A stretch of DNA of 64,000 nt from Streptomyces atroolivaceus (GTDB lineage Bacteria > Actinomycetota > Actinomycetes > Streptomycetales > Streptomycetaceae), in NCBI RefSeq assembly GCF_000717025.1, contig NZ_JNXG01000002.1, positions 992,001-1,056,000 on the forward strand, in the 5' to 3' direction. The position numbers and the translations under genes were made by a program. The notes beneath the pieces were generated by a model that made no database searches, was not told the origin of the DNA, and saw nothing but the letters and a program-made list of their open reading frames with translations. Positions 1-8,503 of this stretch are shown in pieces (the first letter of the stretch is position 1; each line of letters begins with the position of its first letter).

Positions 1-238
1 GCTCGTAGAGCCGGTCGCCCTTCTGCCGGTAGCCGACCAGGTCGCCGTCGACGTACAGCCGTCCGGCGTTGATCTGCTCCAGGTGGTTGATGCACCGCAG
101 GAACGTCGACTTGCCGGAGCCGGACGGGCCGATCAGGCAGAAGACCTCACGCGGCGCGACCTCCAGGTCTATGCCCTTGAGGATGTGCGCGGCACCGAAG
201 GACTTGTGGACGCCCTCGGCCTTCACCATGGCGGTCAT
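1..238 (-). CDS. Polar amino-acid ABC transporter ATP-binding protein (5' part only)
   Basis: Only the first 79 codons are present; the gene runs off the left window edge. The product would couple ATP hydrolysis to amino-acid import with the permease and lipoprotein encoded beside it. The N-terminus begins MTAMVKAEGVHKSFG and contains a complete Walker A (GPSGSGKS, about residues 38-45) followed by FLRCIN, typical of GlnQ/HisP-type ATPases. The ATG overlaps the permease stop codon (ATGA), so the two are probably translationally coupled. A second ATG lies three codons downstream. Substrate class is inferred from the neighbouring PBP2-type binding protein. Confidence 0.9.
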   Translation of the reverse strand, partial: MTAMVKAEGVHKSFGAAHILKGIDLEVAPREVFCLIGPSGSGKSTFLRCINHLEQINAGRLYVDGDLVGYRQKGDRLYE

Positions 239-1203
239 GCGGAGACACCTCCCGAGGGGCGGTTGCTGAAGGAGGTGAGGGCGACCTTGGCCCGCTGGAA
301 CGGTGTGAGCGGCAGGCTCCGCAGGCTGCCCCGGGCGTAGCGGCGCTCCAGGTAGTACTGACCCACGCTGAACACACTGGTCATCACGATGTACCAGATC
401 GAGGCGACGAAGAGCATCTCCATCACCGCGTAGCTGGTCGAGCCGATCTGCGACGTGGAGCGCAGCAACTCGTTGTAGGTGACCGCGTAGACCAGCGACG
501 AGGTCTTCAGCATGTTGATGAACTCGTTGCCGGTCGGCGGGATGATCACGCGCAGGGCCTGCGGAAGAACGACGCGGCGCATGGTCTTCGCCTGGGTCAT
601 GCCGAGCGCGTGCGAGGCCTCGGTCTGGCCCTCGTCCACCGACTGGATGCCGGCCCGGACGATCTCCGCCATGTACGCGGCCTCGTTGAGGGCGAGCCCC
701 AGCAGTGCGCACATGAACGGCGTCATCACGTCGGTCATCTCGTCCTTGTAGATGAACGGGATGTTGAGGACCGGGAAGATCAGGGCCAGGTTGAACCAGA
801 GCAGCAGCTGCACGTAGACCGGGGTGCCGCGGAAGAACCAGATGTACAGCCACGCCACCCAGCTGGTCACCGGGTTCCTGGAGAGCCGCATGACGGCGAG
901 CACCACACCCAGGATCACGCCGAGGACCATGGCGAGCACGCTGATCATCAGCGTGCGGCCGGCCCCGGCCAGGACGGTGTCGTCGAACAGCTTGTCCTGG
1001 ACCGCCTGCCACTGGATGTCGCCCTGCGAGAAGGCGTACGCCAGGGCGGCGAGCAGAGCGAGGACGACCACGCCGCTGATCCAGCGGCCGTAGTGCCGTA
1101 CGGGAATGGCTTTGATGGTCTCCGGTGCGACGGTGGTGGCCTTGGAGACGGGTGCGGCGGCGACGGATGGGCCGCCGGGCACCTTGTCGAACTTGTCAGT
1201 CAC
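235..1203 (-). CDS. Polar amino-acid ABC transporter permease
   Basis: A 322-residue inner-membrane permease with a GTG start. After a cytoplasmic N-terminal segment of about 45 residues there is a hydrophobic helix (ISGVVVLALLAALAYAF), then a HisM/GlnP-type permease core with several membrane segments. The cytoplasmic EAA loop is visible around LNEAAYMAEIVRAGI and EASHALGMTQ, and it contacts the ATPase. The gene lies between the binding lipoprotein (27 bp upstream) and the ATPase (4-bp overlap), giving a three-gene operon on the minus strand. It is longer than bare HisM proteins because of the N-terminal extension, which is common in actinobacteria. Confidence 0.9.
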   Translation of the reverse strand: MTDKFDKVPGGPSVAAAPVSKATTVAPETIKAIPVRHYGRWISGVVVLALLAALAYAFSQGDIQWQAVQDKLFDDTVLAGAGRTLMISVLAMVLGVILGVVLAVMRLSRNPVTSWVAWLYIWFFRGTPVYVQLLLWFNLALIFPVLNIPFIYKDEMTDVMTPFMCALLGLALNEAAYMAEIVRAGIQSVDEGQTEASHALGMTQAKTMRRVVLPQALRVIIPPTGNEFINMLKTSSLVYAVTYNELLRSTSQIGSTSYAVMEMLFVASIWYIVMTSVFSVGQYYLERRYARGSLRSLPLTPFQRAKVALTSFSNRPSGGVSA

Positions 1204-1230
1204 GGTGACTGCCCTTCGGTGGTGCGCCGG

Positions 1231-2190
1231 TCACTTGCCGCCGTTGATGGCGGCCTTGTCGATCGCGCCGGTACCGGCACCCCACTTGTCGAGCACCTTC
1301 TTGTAGGAGCCGTCGGCGATGATCGCGTCCACGGCCTCCTTGAGCACGTCGCGCAGCTCGGTGTTGTCCTTGTTCACGGCGATGCCGAACGGGCCGGCGT
1401 CGACCTGCTCACCGACGACCTCGAAGTCCTTGCCGCCGCCGGCCTTGCGGGCCAGGTCGACCGCGACCGGGTAGTCGTTGACACCGGCGACGGCGCCGCC
1501 CGACTTCACGCGGGTCTGGGCCTCGGTGTCGTTCTCGAAGGACTCGATCTTGACGGCCTTCTCGCCGGCGTCCGTGCAGGCCTTGGACTGCTTCTTCAGG
1601 GCTTCCTCGTACGTGGTGCCGCGCTGGACGGCCGCGACCTTGCCGCACAGGTCCTCGATGGACTTGATGCCCTCGGGGTTGCCCTTCTTCGTGTAGACGG
1701 CGGTGCCGGCCAGGAAGTAGTCGACGAAGTCGACTCCCTTGCCGAGCTTCTTGCCGCTGTCGTCCAGGCCCTCCTGGCGCTGCTTGTTGTCCGTGATCGA
1801 CGACATGGCGATGTCGTGCCGGCCCGTGTTGAGGGCGGTGATCAGACCGTCGAAGGAGCCGGAGGTGAATTCGAACTTCACGCCCAGCTGCTTGCCGAGC
1901 GCCTCGGCGATGTCGGGGTCGACGCCGACGATCTTGCCGTTCTCGACGGACTCCATGGGGGCGTACTCGGCATTCGTGCCGACCTTGATGACGCCGGACT
2001 TCTGGTACTTCTCGGGAAGCTTGTCGAACAGCGGGGCACTGTTGGCGGACGCGCCGTCACCGGCCTTCGTCGAACCGCTGTCGGTCTGGTCGCCGCAGGC
2101 GGTCAGCAGCAGGGTGCCGGCGACCGCGACTGCGCAGACCGCGGCAATCCGGGACTTCGCGGTCGTACGACAGAGGGTGCTTGCGGTCAT
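1231..2190 (-). CDS. Polar amino-acid ABC transporter substrate-binding lipoprotein
   Basis: A 319-residue extracellular binding protein, first gene of the importer operon. The N-terminus has a lipoprotein signal: basic start, hydrophobic stretch, and lipobox LLTAC with Cys at about residue 32, followed by a Ser/Gly/Thr-rich linker. The mature part is a type II periplasmic-binding fold of the amino-acid family, seen in VGTNAEYAPMESVENG, VGVDPDIAEALGKQL and a ligand-domain pattern SSITDNKQRQEG. The likely ligand is a polar or acidic amino acid (glutamate or glutamine class); the exact substrate cannot be read from the sequence. Confidence 0.9.
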   Translation of the reverse strand: MTASTLCRTTAKSRIAAVCAVAVAGTLLLTACGDQTDSGSTKAGDGASANSAPLFDKLPEKYQKSGVIKVGTNAEYAPMESVENGKIVGVDPDIAEALGKQLGVKFEFTSGSFDGLITALNTGRHDIAMSSITDNKQRQEGLDDSGKKLGKGVDFVDYFLAGTAVYTKKGNPEGIKSIEDLCGKVAAVQRGTTYEEALKKQSKACTDAGEKAVKIESFENDTEAQTRVKSGGAVAGVNDYPVAVDLARKAGGGKDFEVVGEQVDAGPFGIAVNKDNTELRDVLKEAVDAIIADGSYKKVLDKWGAGTGAIDKAAINGGK

Positions 2191-2712
2191 GATCGGAATC
2201 CTCCGGCGGTGAGGGAATGCTGGTCAGGTGGGCACGCACGCACCTTCGAGTGTCGCCACCTCGTGTGATTAGGGCATCTTGCCATTCGGACTAACCCAAA
2301 CAGGGGGCCAGGCATGTCAAAATCGGGTAACGGGCGACCCCCGAACCTCAATGGGCCGGTACCGCAGGGCCGGACCATCTGCTGGAAAGTGCGTGCTCCT
2401 CCGGAGAATCTCCGGTGCGTCTCGACCTACGGACGGCCTTGGTAGCCCTTAGTGGACTTGTCCAGATATTCGGCTATGAGTCATGTCACCGAGTCGATAC
2501 CGACTCGTAAGAGGCCCGGTCCGTCCGGTAAGAAAGACCTTTACACCCCTCATCCGGGGCTCAGGGCGCGTGTGCGGCGCGCCCGCGCGTATGTGTCTCC
2601 CCTGCCGGAGCGGTCCAACCGCTCAGTGCCGGGAACGTACGCGGTGCCCGCCCACCCCTCCTCAACCAGGAGTGGCCACCCTCAACTGATGAAGACTTAA
2701 GGGGTCAACACA
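2191..2712. promoter_or_regulatory. Divergent intergenic region between importer operon and malic enzyme
   Basis: This 522-bp gene-free stretch must carry the promoters of the minus-strand importer operon and the plus-strand malic enzyme gene. Two perfect inverted repeats are visible: CCGGAG-AAT-CTCCGG at 2401-2415 and CGAGTCG-ATAC-CGACTCG at 2490-2507. Either could be an operator; no known regulator site is recognised. A relatively AT-rich patch at 2450-2480 could hold a promoter. No convincing coding sequence or known riboswitch was seen. Confidence 0.5.
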
Positions 2713-3948
2713 ATGGCAGCGGAGATCGTCAATCCTCGCAGCGACAGCAAGACGCACGACACGGCCGACGCGGCGGGACTCAGCAGTCCGGACGAGCCCT
2801 TCGACCCGGCTTTCGCCCTCCACCGCGGCGGGAAGATGGCCGTGCAGGCCACCGTTCCGATCCGCGACAAGGACGACCTGTCCCTCGCGTACACGCCCGG
2901 CGTGGCCAAGGTGTGCAGCGCCATCGCCGAGAATCCCGAGCTCGTCCACGACTACACCTGGAAGTCGCAGGTCGTGGCGGTCGTGACGGACGGCACCGCC
3001 GTCCTCGGCCTGGGGGACATCGGTCCCGAGGCCTCCCTCCCGGTGATGGAGGGCAAGGCGATTCTCTTCAAGCAGTTCGGCGGGGTCGACGCCGTGCCGA
3101 TCGCGCTCGCCACGACCGACGCGGACGAGATCGTGGACACCGTCGTGCGCCTCGCGCCGTCCTTCGGCGGGGTGAACCTGGAGGACATCTCGGCGCCCCG
3201 GTGCTTCGAGATCGAGCGCAAGCTCCAGGAGCGTCTCGACATCCCGGTCTTCCACGACGACCAGCACGGCACCGCCGTGGTGACGCTCGCGGCCCTGCGC
3301 AATGCGGCGAAACTGTCCGGCCGGACCCTCGGTGATCTGCGCGCCGTCATCTCCGGCGCCGGCGCCGCGGGTGTGGCCATCGCGAAGTTCCTGCTGGAGG
3401 CGGGTATCGGTGACGTCGCAGTCGCCGACCGCAAGGGCATCGTCAGCGGCGACCGCACGGACCTCACGGACGTCAAGCGCGAGCTGGCGGAGATCACGAA
3501 CCGGGCCGGCATCACCGGCTCCCTGGAGACGGCGCTGGCCGGCGCCGACGTCTTCATCGGAGTCTCCGGCGGTACGGTCCCCGAGCCCGCCGTGGCCTCG
3601 ATGGCGCCCGGCGCGTTCGTGTTCGCCATGGCCAACCCGAACCCCGAGGTCCACCCCGACGTCGCCCACAAGTACGCGGCCGTCGTGGCGACCGGGCGGT
3701 CGGACTACCCGAACCAGATCAACAACGTGCTGGCGTTCCCCGGTATCTTCGCCGGTGCGCTGCAGGTGCGGGCCTCCCGGATCACCGAGGGTATGAAGAT
3801 CGCGGCGGCGAACGCGCTGGCGGACGTCGTCGGTGACGAGCTGGCCGCGGACTACGTGATCCCGTCGCCGTTCGACGAGCGGGTCGCCCCCGCCGTCACC
3901 GCCGCGGTGGCGGCGGCCGCCCGTGCGGAGGGTGTCGCGCGGCGCTGA
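2713..3948 (+). CDS. NAD(P)-dependent malic enzyme
   Basis: A 411-residue cytosolic enzyme that decarboxylates malate to pyruvate. It is the short prokaryotic form without a phosphotransacetylase domain. The malic N-terminal domain shows LAYTPGVAKVC and GDIGPEASLPVMEGKA; the metal-binding stretch is HDDQHGTAVV, and the dinucleotide-binding domain starts at ISGAGAAGVAIAKF. The pattern MANPNPEV followed by SDYPNQINNVLAFPG is diagnostic. An AGGGGTC stretch precedes the ATG. Whether NAD or NADP is preferred cannot be decided by eye. Confidence 0.95.
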   Translation: MAAEIVNPRSDSKTHDTADAAGLSSPDEPFDPAFALHRGGKMAVQATVPIRDKDDLSLAYTPGVAKVCSAIAENPELVHDYTWKSQVVAVVTDGTAVLGLGDIGPEASLPVMEGKAILFKQFGGVDAVPIALATTDADEIVDTVVRLAPSFGGVNLEDISAPRCFEIERKLQERLDIPVFHDDQHGTAVVTLAALRNAAKLSGRTLGDLRAVISGAGAAGVAIAKFLLEAGIGDVAVADRKGIVSGDRTDLTDVKRELAEITNRAGITGSLETALAGADVFIGVSGGTVPEPAVASMAPGAFVFAMANPNPEVHPDVAHKYAAVVATGRSDYPNQINNVLAFPGIFAGALQVRASRITEGMKIAAANALADVVGDELAADYVIPSPFDERVAPAVTAAVAAAARAEGVARR

Positions 3949-4126
3949 GACCGAGGGGCGGGGCGGGGGCCTGGTCGCGCGCCGAGCGAGACCGTTCCCC
4001 GGCCCGCCCCTTTCCGCTCCCCGGGGCGCCCCACCCGGCCGCCCTCCTCGGACGCCCGGGGCGTGGGGTGCGTGTCACACCTTCGAACAGTTACGTCACG
4101 GCGCGTCACGGCCTATCGTCATGGCC

Positions 4127-5092
4127 ATGTTCGCCGCCTACGCAGCCCGCATCGACCGTGACCGGCCCCTCGACGGCCTCGAGCTGGGCGAGCGCCCGGC
4201 GCCCGAGGCGCGGCCCGGGTGGACCACCGTCAGGGTCCGGGCCGCCTCGCTCAATCATCACGACCTCTGGTCCCTGCGGGGGGTGGGCCTCCCCGAGGAC
4301 AAGCTGCCCATGATCCTCGGCTGCGACGCCGCAGGCGTCGACCAGGACGGCAACGAAGTCGTCCTGCACTCCGTCATCGGCCAGACAGGACACGGTGTCG
4401 GCCCGGACGAGCCGCGCTCCATCCTCACCGAGCGCTACCAGGGGACCTTCGCCGAGCAGGTCACCGTCCCCAGCTGGAATGTGCTGCCCAAGCCGAAGGA
4501 ACTCACCTTCGAGCAGGCCGCCTGCCTGCCGACCGCCTGGCTGACGGCGTATCGGATGCTGTTCACCAACGCCGGTGTACGGCCGGGCGATTCCGTTCTC
4601 GTCCAGGGGGCGGGAGGAGGCGTGGCCACCGCCGCGATCGTGCTGGGCAAGGCCGCCGGGCTCCGGATGTTCGCCACCAGCCGTGACGAGGCCAAGCGCG
4701 AGCGGGCCGTCGAACTGGGGGCGGTCGAGGCCTATGAGCCCGGCGCGCGGCTGCCGAAGCGTGTCGACGCCGTCATCGAGACGGTGGGGGCGGCGACCTG
4801 GTCCCACTCGGTCACATCACTTCGGCCCGGTGGCACCGTGGTCATCTCGGGTGCCACCAGTGGCGACCGGCCCTCCCACGCCGAGCTGACCCGCATCTTC
4901 TTCCTGGAACTCAAGGTCGTCGGCTCCACGATGGGTTCCAAGGACGAACTGGAGGACCTGCTGTCGTTCTGCGCGGCCACCGGTGTGCGGCCCGTCATCG
5001 ACGAGACCCTGCCGTTGGACCGGGCCCGCGAGGGCTTCGAGCGGCTCGCAGCCGGAGACCTCTTCGGAAAGATCGTGCTCACCACCTCGTGA
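4127..5092 (+). CDS. Zinc-binding-type alcohol dehydrogenase / quinone oxidoreductase family protein
   Basis: An MDR-superfamily oxidoreductase of 321 residues. The GroES-like domain (AASLNHHDLWSLRGVG, LGCDAAGV) precedes a Rossmann domain with a nucleotide-binding loop (VLVQGAGGGVATAAIVLGK). The structural zinc-site cysteines of classical alcohol dehydrogenases are absent, so it is closer to quinone oxidoreductase-like members. ATG codons at 4121 and 4127 are both possible; MFAAYAARID at 4127 looks like the usual start. Its stop overlaps the GTG of the next gene (GTGA), so it forms a coupled pair with the GNAT protein. Substrate unknown. Confidence 0.85.
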   Translation: MFAAYAARIDRDRPLDGLELGERPAPEARPGWTTVRVRAASLNHHDLWSLRGVGLPEDKLPMILGCDAAGVDQDGNEVVLHSVIGQTGHGVGPDEPRSILTERYQGTFAEQVTVPSWNVLPKPKELTFEQAACLPTAWLTAYRMLFTNAGVRPGDSVLVQGAGGGVATAAIVLGKAAGLRMFATSRDEAKRERAVELGAVEAYEPGARLPKRVDAVIETVGAATWSHSVTSLRPGGTVVISGATSGDRPSHAELTRIFFLELKVVGSTMGSKDELEDLLSFCAATGVRPVIDETLPLDRAREGFERLAAGDLFGKIVLTTS

Positions 5093-5634
5093 GCGCGGCC
5101 GCGGAACTGCTGACACCGGAAGGGCTGTTGCTGAGGCCCTGGCGGCCCGATGACGCTCCGGCCGTACTCCGTGCCTTCGGGCCCTTGGAGATGGCCCGAC
5201 AGGCGGGCATGTCCGTCACCACCATGGCCGAGGCCCTGGACTGGATCGCCGCCCGCGAGAACGAACGGGCGGCCGGCACGGCGTACGCATGGGCCGTGGT
5301 CCGGGACGGGACCCCGCTCGGGTCCGTGACCGTGGCGGCGGTGAACCACGTGCACGACACCGGCTGGGTCTCCTACTGGACCGTCGAAGCGGCGCGAGGG
5401 GCGGGTGTCGCGGTGGCGGGCACACGGGCCACGGCCCGCTGGGCCTTCGGCGAACTCGGCCTCCACCGGCTCGAGCTCGGGCACCGGACGAACAATCCGG
5501 CCTCCTGCGCGGTCGCCCTGCGCGCCGGCTTCGCCAGGGAGGGCATCGACCGGGAGAAGCTCCGGTACGGCGATCTGCGGTACGACGTCGAGCGCCACGC
5601 ACGCCTGGCCACCGATGTTGTCAATGATGGTTGA
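5089..5634 (+). CDS. GNAT family N-acetyltransferase (RimJ/RimL type)
   Basis: A 181-residue acetyltransferase starting at GTG and overlapping the previous stop by four bases. It shows LLLRPWRPDDAPAVLRAFG near the N-terminus and the acetyl-CoA region around GVAVAGTRATARWAFGELGLHRLELGHRTNNPASCAVALRAG, the last part being the RimJ/RimL hallmark in which residues R and N position the cofactor. The acceptor amine is unknown. The overlap suggests co-translation with the dehydrogenase, but no shared pathway is obvious. Confidence 0.88.
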   Translation: MSAAAELLTPEGLLLRPWRPDDAPAVLRAFGPLEMARQAGMSVTTMAEALDWIAARENERAAGTAYAWAVVRDGTPLGSVTVAAVNHVHDTGWVSYWTVEAARGAGVAVAGTRATARWAFGELGLHRLELGHRTNNPASCAVALRAGFAREGIDREKLRYGDLRYDVERHARLATDVVNDG

Positions 5635-5665
5635 CGGGGTTCGTCTGTCAATGTAGGTTGACATC

Positions 5666-5875
5666 ATGACCGAAGCAACGGATCTCGCCGCACGTGCCGG
5701 TGACCATGACCCGCGCGTCGGGCTGCGTGCCGTCGCCGCGTTGCGGCGGCTGCTCGAGCAACTCGAAGCCGTCCAGGTGAGAAGCGCCCGCGTCCAGGGG
5801 TGGTCGTGGCAGGAAATCGCTGCCGAGCTGGGTGTCAGCAGGCAGGCCGTGCACAAGAAGTACGGGAGGCATTGA
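5666..5875 (+). CDS. Small helix-turn-helix protein
   Basis: A 69-residue protein: an N-terminal helix rich in Ala/Arg/Leu followed by a C-terminal HTH (SWQEIAAELGVSRQAVHKKYG) of the sigma-70 region 4-like or AsnC-like type. The ATG is preceded by a TGTAGGTTGACATC stretch. The stop codon overlaps the start of the downstream Clp_N protein (TGATG), so the two are translationally coupled and likely act together, either as a regulator with a stress-sensing partner or as a substrate adaptor pair. No such role is demonstrated by the sequence alone. Confidence 0.8.
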   Translation: MTEATDLAARAGDHDPRVGLRAVAALRRLLEQLEAVQVRSARVQGWSWQEIAAELGVSRQAVHKKYGRH

Positions 5876-6447
5876 TGTTCGAGCGATTCACCGAAGGCGC
5901 CCGGGCCACCGTGACCGGCGCGGTGGTCCACGCCGAGCGCGCCAGGGCGGAGTCGGTCACCGAGGAACACCTGTTGCTCTCCCTGATGGATCAGGAGGGC
6001 AGCCGGTCCTCCTTCGCCCTTGCCGTCCTCGGGCTGTCCGACCGCCGCGCTTCGGTGGAGGCGGCCCTCGGGGAGGCCCGCCGCCGAGGCGGGCTCACGA
6101 AGGCCGACACCGAAGCACTCGCCGGTATCGGTATCGACGTCACCGAGATCGTGGCACGGGTCGAGGGCGTCCATGGTGAGGGAGTCCTGGCGGGCGCTCG
6201 CGGGAACCGCCGATGGTGGTCCGGCCGCCGGCCCTTCACTGCCGGGGCCAAGGGCATCCTGGAGAAGTCCCTGCGCGTCGCCCTCGGAAGGCGCGACCGC
6301 TTCATCGGGGAGGAGCACCTTTTGCTGGCCCTGACCGCCTGCCCCGGTGTCGCCGCCGACGTCCTCGCCGAGCACGGCGCGACCTACGCGACGGTGGAAC
6401 GTGCGCTGTACGGGGACGGAGAGCAGGGCCGGGCGCAGGCGAGCTGA
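5875..6447 (+). CDS. Clp N-terminal repeat protein (ClpC-N-like, no ATPase)
   Basis: A 190-residue stand-alone Clp_N protein. Two repeats are visible: FERFTEGARATVTGAVVHAE with SVTEEHLLLSLMDQ at residues 2-75, and FTAGAKGILEKSLRVALGR with FIGEEHLLLALT at about 118-185. In ClpC/ClpA this domain binds adaptors and substrates; here there is no Walker motif or AAA module, so it could act as an adaptor or decoy. It starts inside the stop codon of the small HTH gene and ends at a strong terminator. Proteins of this architecture are common in Streptomyces and have no assigned function that I know of. Confidence 0.85.
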   Translation: MFERFTEGARATVTGAVVHAERARAESVTEEHLLLSLMDQEGSRSSFALAVLGLSDRRASVEAALGEARRRGGLTKADTEALAGIGIDVTEIVARVEGVHGEGVLAGARGNRRWWSGRRPFTAGAKGILEKSLRVALGRRDRFIGEEHLLLALTACPGVAADVLAEHGATYATVERALYGDGEQGRAQAS

Positions 6448-6455
6448 CCCTGCGC

Positions 6456-6489
6456 CGCTGCCCGGCCGGAGTCCTCCGGCCGGGCAGCG
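6456..6489. terminator. Bidirectional hairpin terminator
   Basis: A perfect 15-bp inverted repeat (arms 6456-6470 and 6475-6489) with a GTCC loop lies between two convergent genes. It has no U-tract, as is usual for Streptomyces terminators. Confidence 0.8.
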
Positions 6490-6496
6490 GCTGGAG

Positions 6497-7474
6497 TCAG
6501 GACGCGCCGGAGGCACCCTTGGCTTCGCCGGCCGCCCCCCGCAGAGCCGAGTCGATGTGTATCGCGGCTGCGGCCAGGTGGCGGCGGGCCTCCGAGAGCT
6601 GGGCCTCGGTGACGCCGTGGTCGCGGGCCGTGTCACGGATGTCGTCGCGGAAGCGGTCCAGCAGGCGGTCCAGGTCGCGGGCCGGATCACCCGTGGCCGT
6701 GGCGTCGGCAGCCCACTCGATGTCCGGCTCCTCGGGGGCCGGGCGGGTGTACGAGGGCCAGTTGCCGGTCTTGGCGAAGTTGCCGAGCTGGCCGGTGATC
6801 TCGGCCAGCCCGTCCCGTACGCCAGCGGGCCAGTCACCCCGCGCGAAGTGTTCCTGGACCTGGCGAGCAGCGTTCTGCATCTGCTCCCGCGCCTTCTCGT
6901 GGGCCTCCTGGGCCTGACGGCGGGCCTGCTCCGCGTCCTCGCGGGCCTTGCGGGACTCGTCCTTCGCCCTGCGGGCCTGCTCCTTCCACTCCTGCTTGGC
7001 CTTGCGCAGCTCCTCCTTCGCCGTGCGCCACGCCTCGTTGTCCCCGAAGCCGGGGTCCCAGCCGCTCCGGCCGTTACCTGAGGTGTGCCGGGACTCGGAG
7101 GCCGCCGCGCGCATCTCGCTGCGGAGCTGACCGGCCGCGCCTCGCACGTCGTCGCGGATCTCGGCGGCCAGCTCGGAGACGGAGTCGCGGATCTCCAACT
7201 CCAGATCGGCGAGTTCGCCGCCGCGGCCCGCCAGCTCGGCCCGTCCGGCGTCGGTGATGGAGTAGACCTTGCGGCCGCCCTCGGTGGCGTGGGTGACCAG
7301 GCCCTCGGCCTCCAGCTTGGCCAGCCGCGGATACACGGTGCCCGCCGACGGTGCGTACAGACCCTGGAAGCGCTCCTCCAGGAGCCTGATCACCTCGTAC
7401 CCGTGTCGGGGAGCTTCGTCCAGCAGCTTGAGGAGATACAGGCGCAGGCGGCCATGGGCGAATACGGGAGCCAT
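6497..7474 (-). CDS. PadR family transcriptional regulator with long coiled-coil tail
   Basis: A 325-residue regulator. The N-terminal PadR winged helix is clear: LRLYLLKLLDEAPRHGYEVI, then APSAGTVYPRLAKLEAEGLV and GRKVYSITDAGRAEL (residues 10-80). The remainder is far longer than in a typical PadR (about 110-180 residues). It includes a charged, heptad-like stretch rich in Lys/Glu/Arg/Ala (KEELRKAKQEWKEQARRAKD onward, about 150-210) that should form a coiled coil. It starts one base after the stop of the upstream DUF4097 gene, so both form one operon, probably autoregulated through the palindrome at 8390-8399. Confidence 0.9.
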   Translation of the reverse strand: MAPVFAHGRLRLYLLKLLDEAPRHGYEVIRLLEERFQGLYAPSAGTVYPRLAKLEAEGLVTHATEGGRKVYSITDAGRAELAGRGGELADLELEIRDSVSELAAEIRDDVRGAAGQLRSEMRAAASESRHTSGNGRSGWDPGFGDNEAWRTAKEELRKAKQEWKEQARRAKDESRKAREDAEQARRQAQEAHEKAREQMQNAARQVQEHFARGDWPAGVRDGLAEITGQLGNFAKTGNWPSYTRPAPEEPDIEWAADATATGDPARDLDRLLDRFRDDIRDTARDHGVTEAQLSEARRHLAAAAIHIDSALRGAAGEAKGASGAS

Positions 7475-7475
7475 G

Positions 7476-8333
7476 TCAGAGCACCTTTCCGGTCGGCTCG
7501 GCGGCGTGCGCGTTGTCCTGGGCGGGTGGGCGGCGCAACAGGGCGATCGAGCCCGAGACGGTGGTCGCCTTCAGCTTCCCCGTGCCCGCCCCCAGTGTCC
7601 CGGTGATCTTCTTCGCCCCCCACTGGCCGCCCACGCGCAGGTCTTCGAAGGCATTCGAGACGGTACCGCTCGCGGTGTTCGCCTCGACCTTCGCGTCCGC
7701 CGGGTGCGGCAGCCGGATGGCGATCTCGCCGGACACCGAGGTCAGTCTGATGTCCGTCGGCTTGGGTGAGGTGTCGAGGTCGAGCGCCATGTCGCCGGTG
7801 ACGGATTCCGCCCGGACCGAGCTCCCGGCGCCCTCGACGACCGTCAGATCACCCGACACGGACTGGAAGCGGAGGTCGCCGGTGACGGTCTGGGCCTCCA
7901 GGCTGCCCGACACGGTCTCGGCCCGGACGGCCCCGGAGAGGCCCACCAGGGTGCTGTCGCCGGAGATGCCCCGCAGCTCGGTGCGCCCCCGAATCCCCGA
8001 CACGACCGCCTCGGCGCCGATCACGCCGACTTCCACCGCCGCGCCGGCAGGCACCGCGATCGAGACCGCGGCGCTGCGGCGGGGACTCCTGCGGTCGAGC
8101 CAGGTGAGGAGGCCCTGCCACGGCAGATCCTCGTAGGTGACGGTGAGGGTGCCGTCCTCCAGGGTCACGATCAGCGGTGGCCCGTCGATCGCGGACACCT
8201 CCAGCCGGGCAGTCGGCTCGTCGGTGCCGACGACATTGATCACGCCGTCGACGGTGCGCACGTTGAGTGCTGTCACCGGGGCGTCGAAATTGAGCTTCTG
8301 AGGCTCGGCGACGGTCCACGTCGACTCGGGCAT
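7476..8333 (-). CDS. DUF4097 beta-strand repeat protein
   Basis: A 285-residue protein of repeated short beta strands (adhesin-like DUF4097 fold). The repeats read as ...VSGDLTVVEGAGSSVRAESVTGDM and related units, predicting a right-handed beta solenoid. No signal peptide is visible. The ATG at 8333 is chosen because GGGAGGT lies six bases upstream; a longer frame upstream lacks a ribosome site. It is first in an operon with the PadR regulator, an arrangement common in actinobacteria. Molecular role unknown. Confidence 0.87.
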   Translation of the reverse strand: MPESTWTVAEPQKLNFDAPVTALNVRTVDGVINVVGTDEPTARLEVSAIDGPPLIVTLEDGTLTVTYEDLPWQGLLTWLDRRSPRRSAAVSIAVPAGAAVEVGVIGAEAVVSGIRGRTELRGISGDSTLVGLSGAVRAETVSGSLEAQTVTGDLRFQSVSGDLTVVEGAGSSVRAESVTGDMALDLDTSPKPTDIRLTSVSGEIAIRLPHPADAKVEANTASGTVSNAFEDLRVGGQWGAKKITGTLGAGTGKLKATTVSGSIALLRRPPAQDNAHAAEPTGKVL

Positions 8334-8364
8334 GGTCTGACCTCCCGCTGGGTGGCGCGACGCA

Positions 8365-8402
8365 ACATATCGCGTCTTCATCAAGAACACGATATATCGC
8401 GG
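8365..8402. promoter_or_regulatory. Probable PadR operator / promoter of the DUF4097-padR operon
   Basis: AT-rich patch in a GC-rich setting containing a perfect palindrome CGATATATCG at 8390-8399 and a related half-site ACATATCGCG at 8365-8374, 25 bp apart. PadR regulators typically bind ATAT-containing palindromes in their own promoter. Position, 35-60 bp upstream of the operon start, fits autoregulation; binding is inferred. Confidence 0.6.
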
Positions 8403-8503
8403 ATTCGAGAAGTCAAGGAGGAATCGAAAGGGTGCTCGCGCAGATATGGGACTGAATGTCTTTAATGGCTCATAAGTGGACGAATTGCCCTAGCGTGTGG
8501 GGC

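Noticed and set aside
610..2268. Long open frame antisense to the importer operon
   Set aside because: High-GC DNA leaves long open frames opposite real genes; its composition is Arg/His/Gly/Val-rich and no domain is visible.
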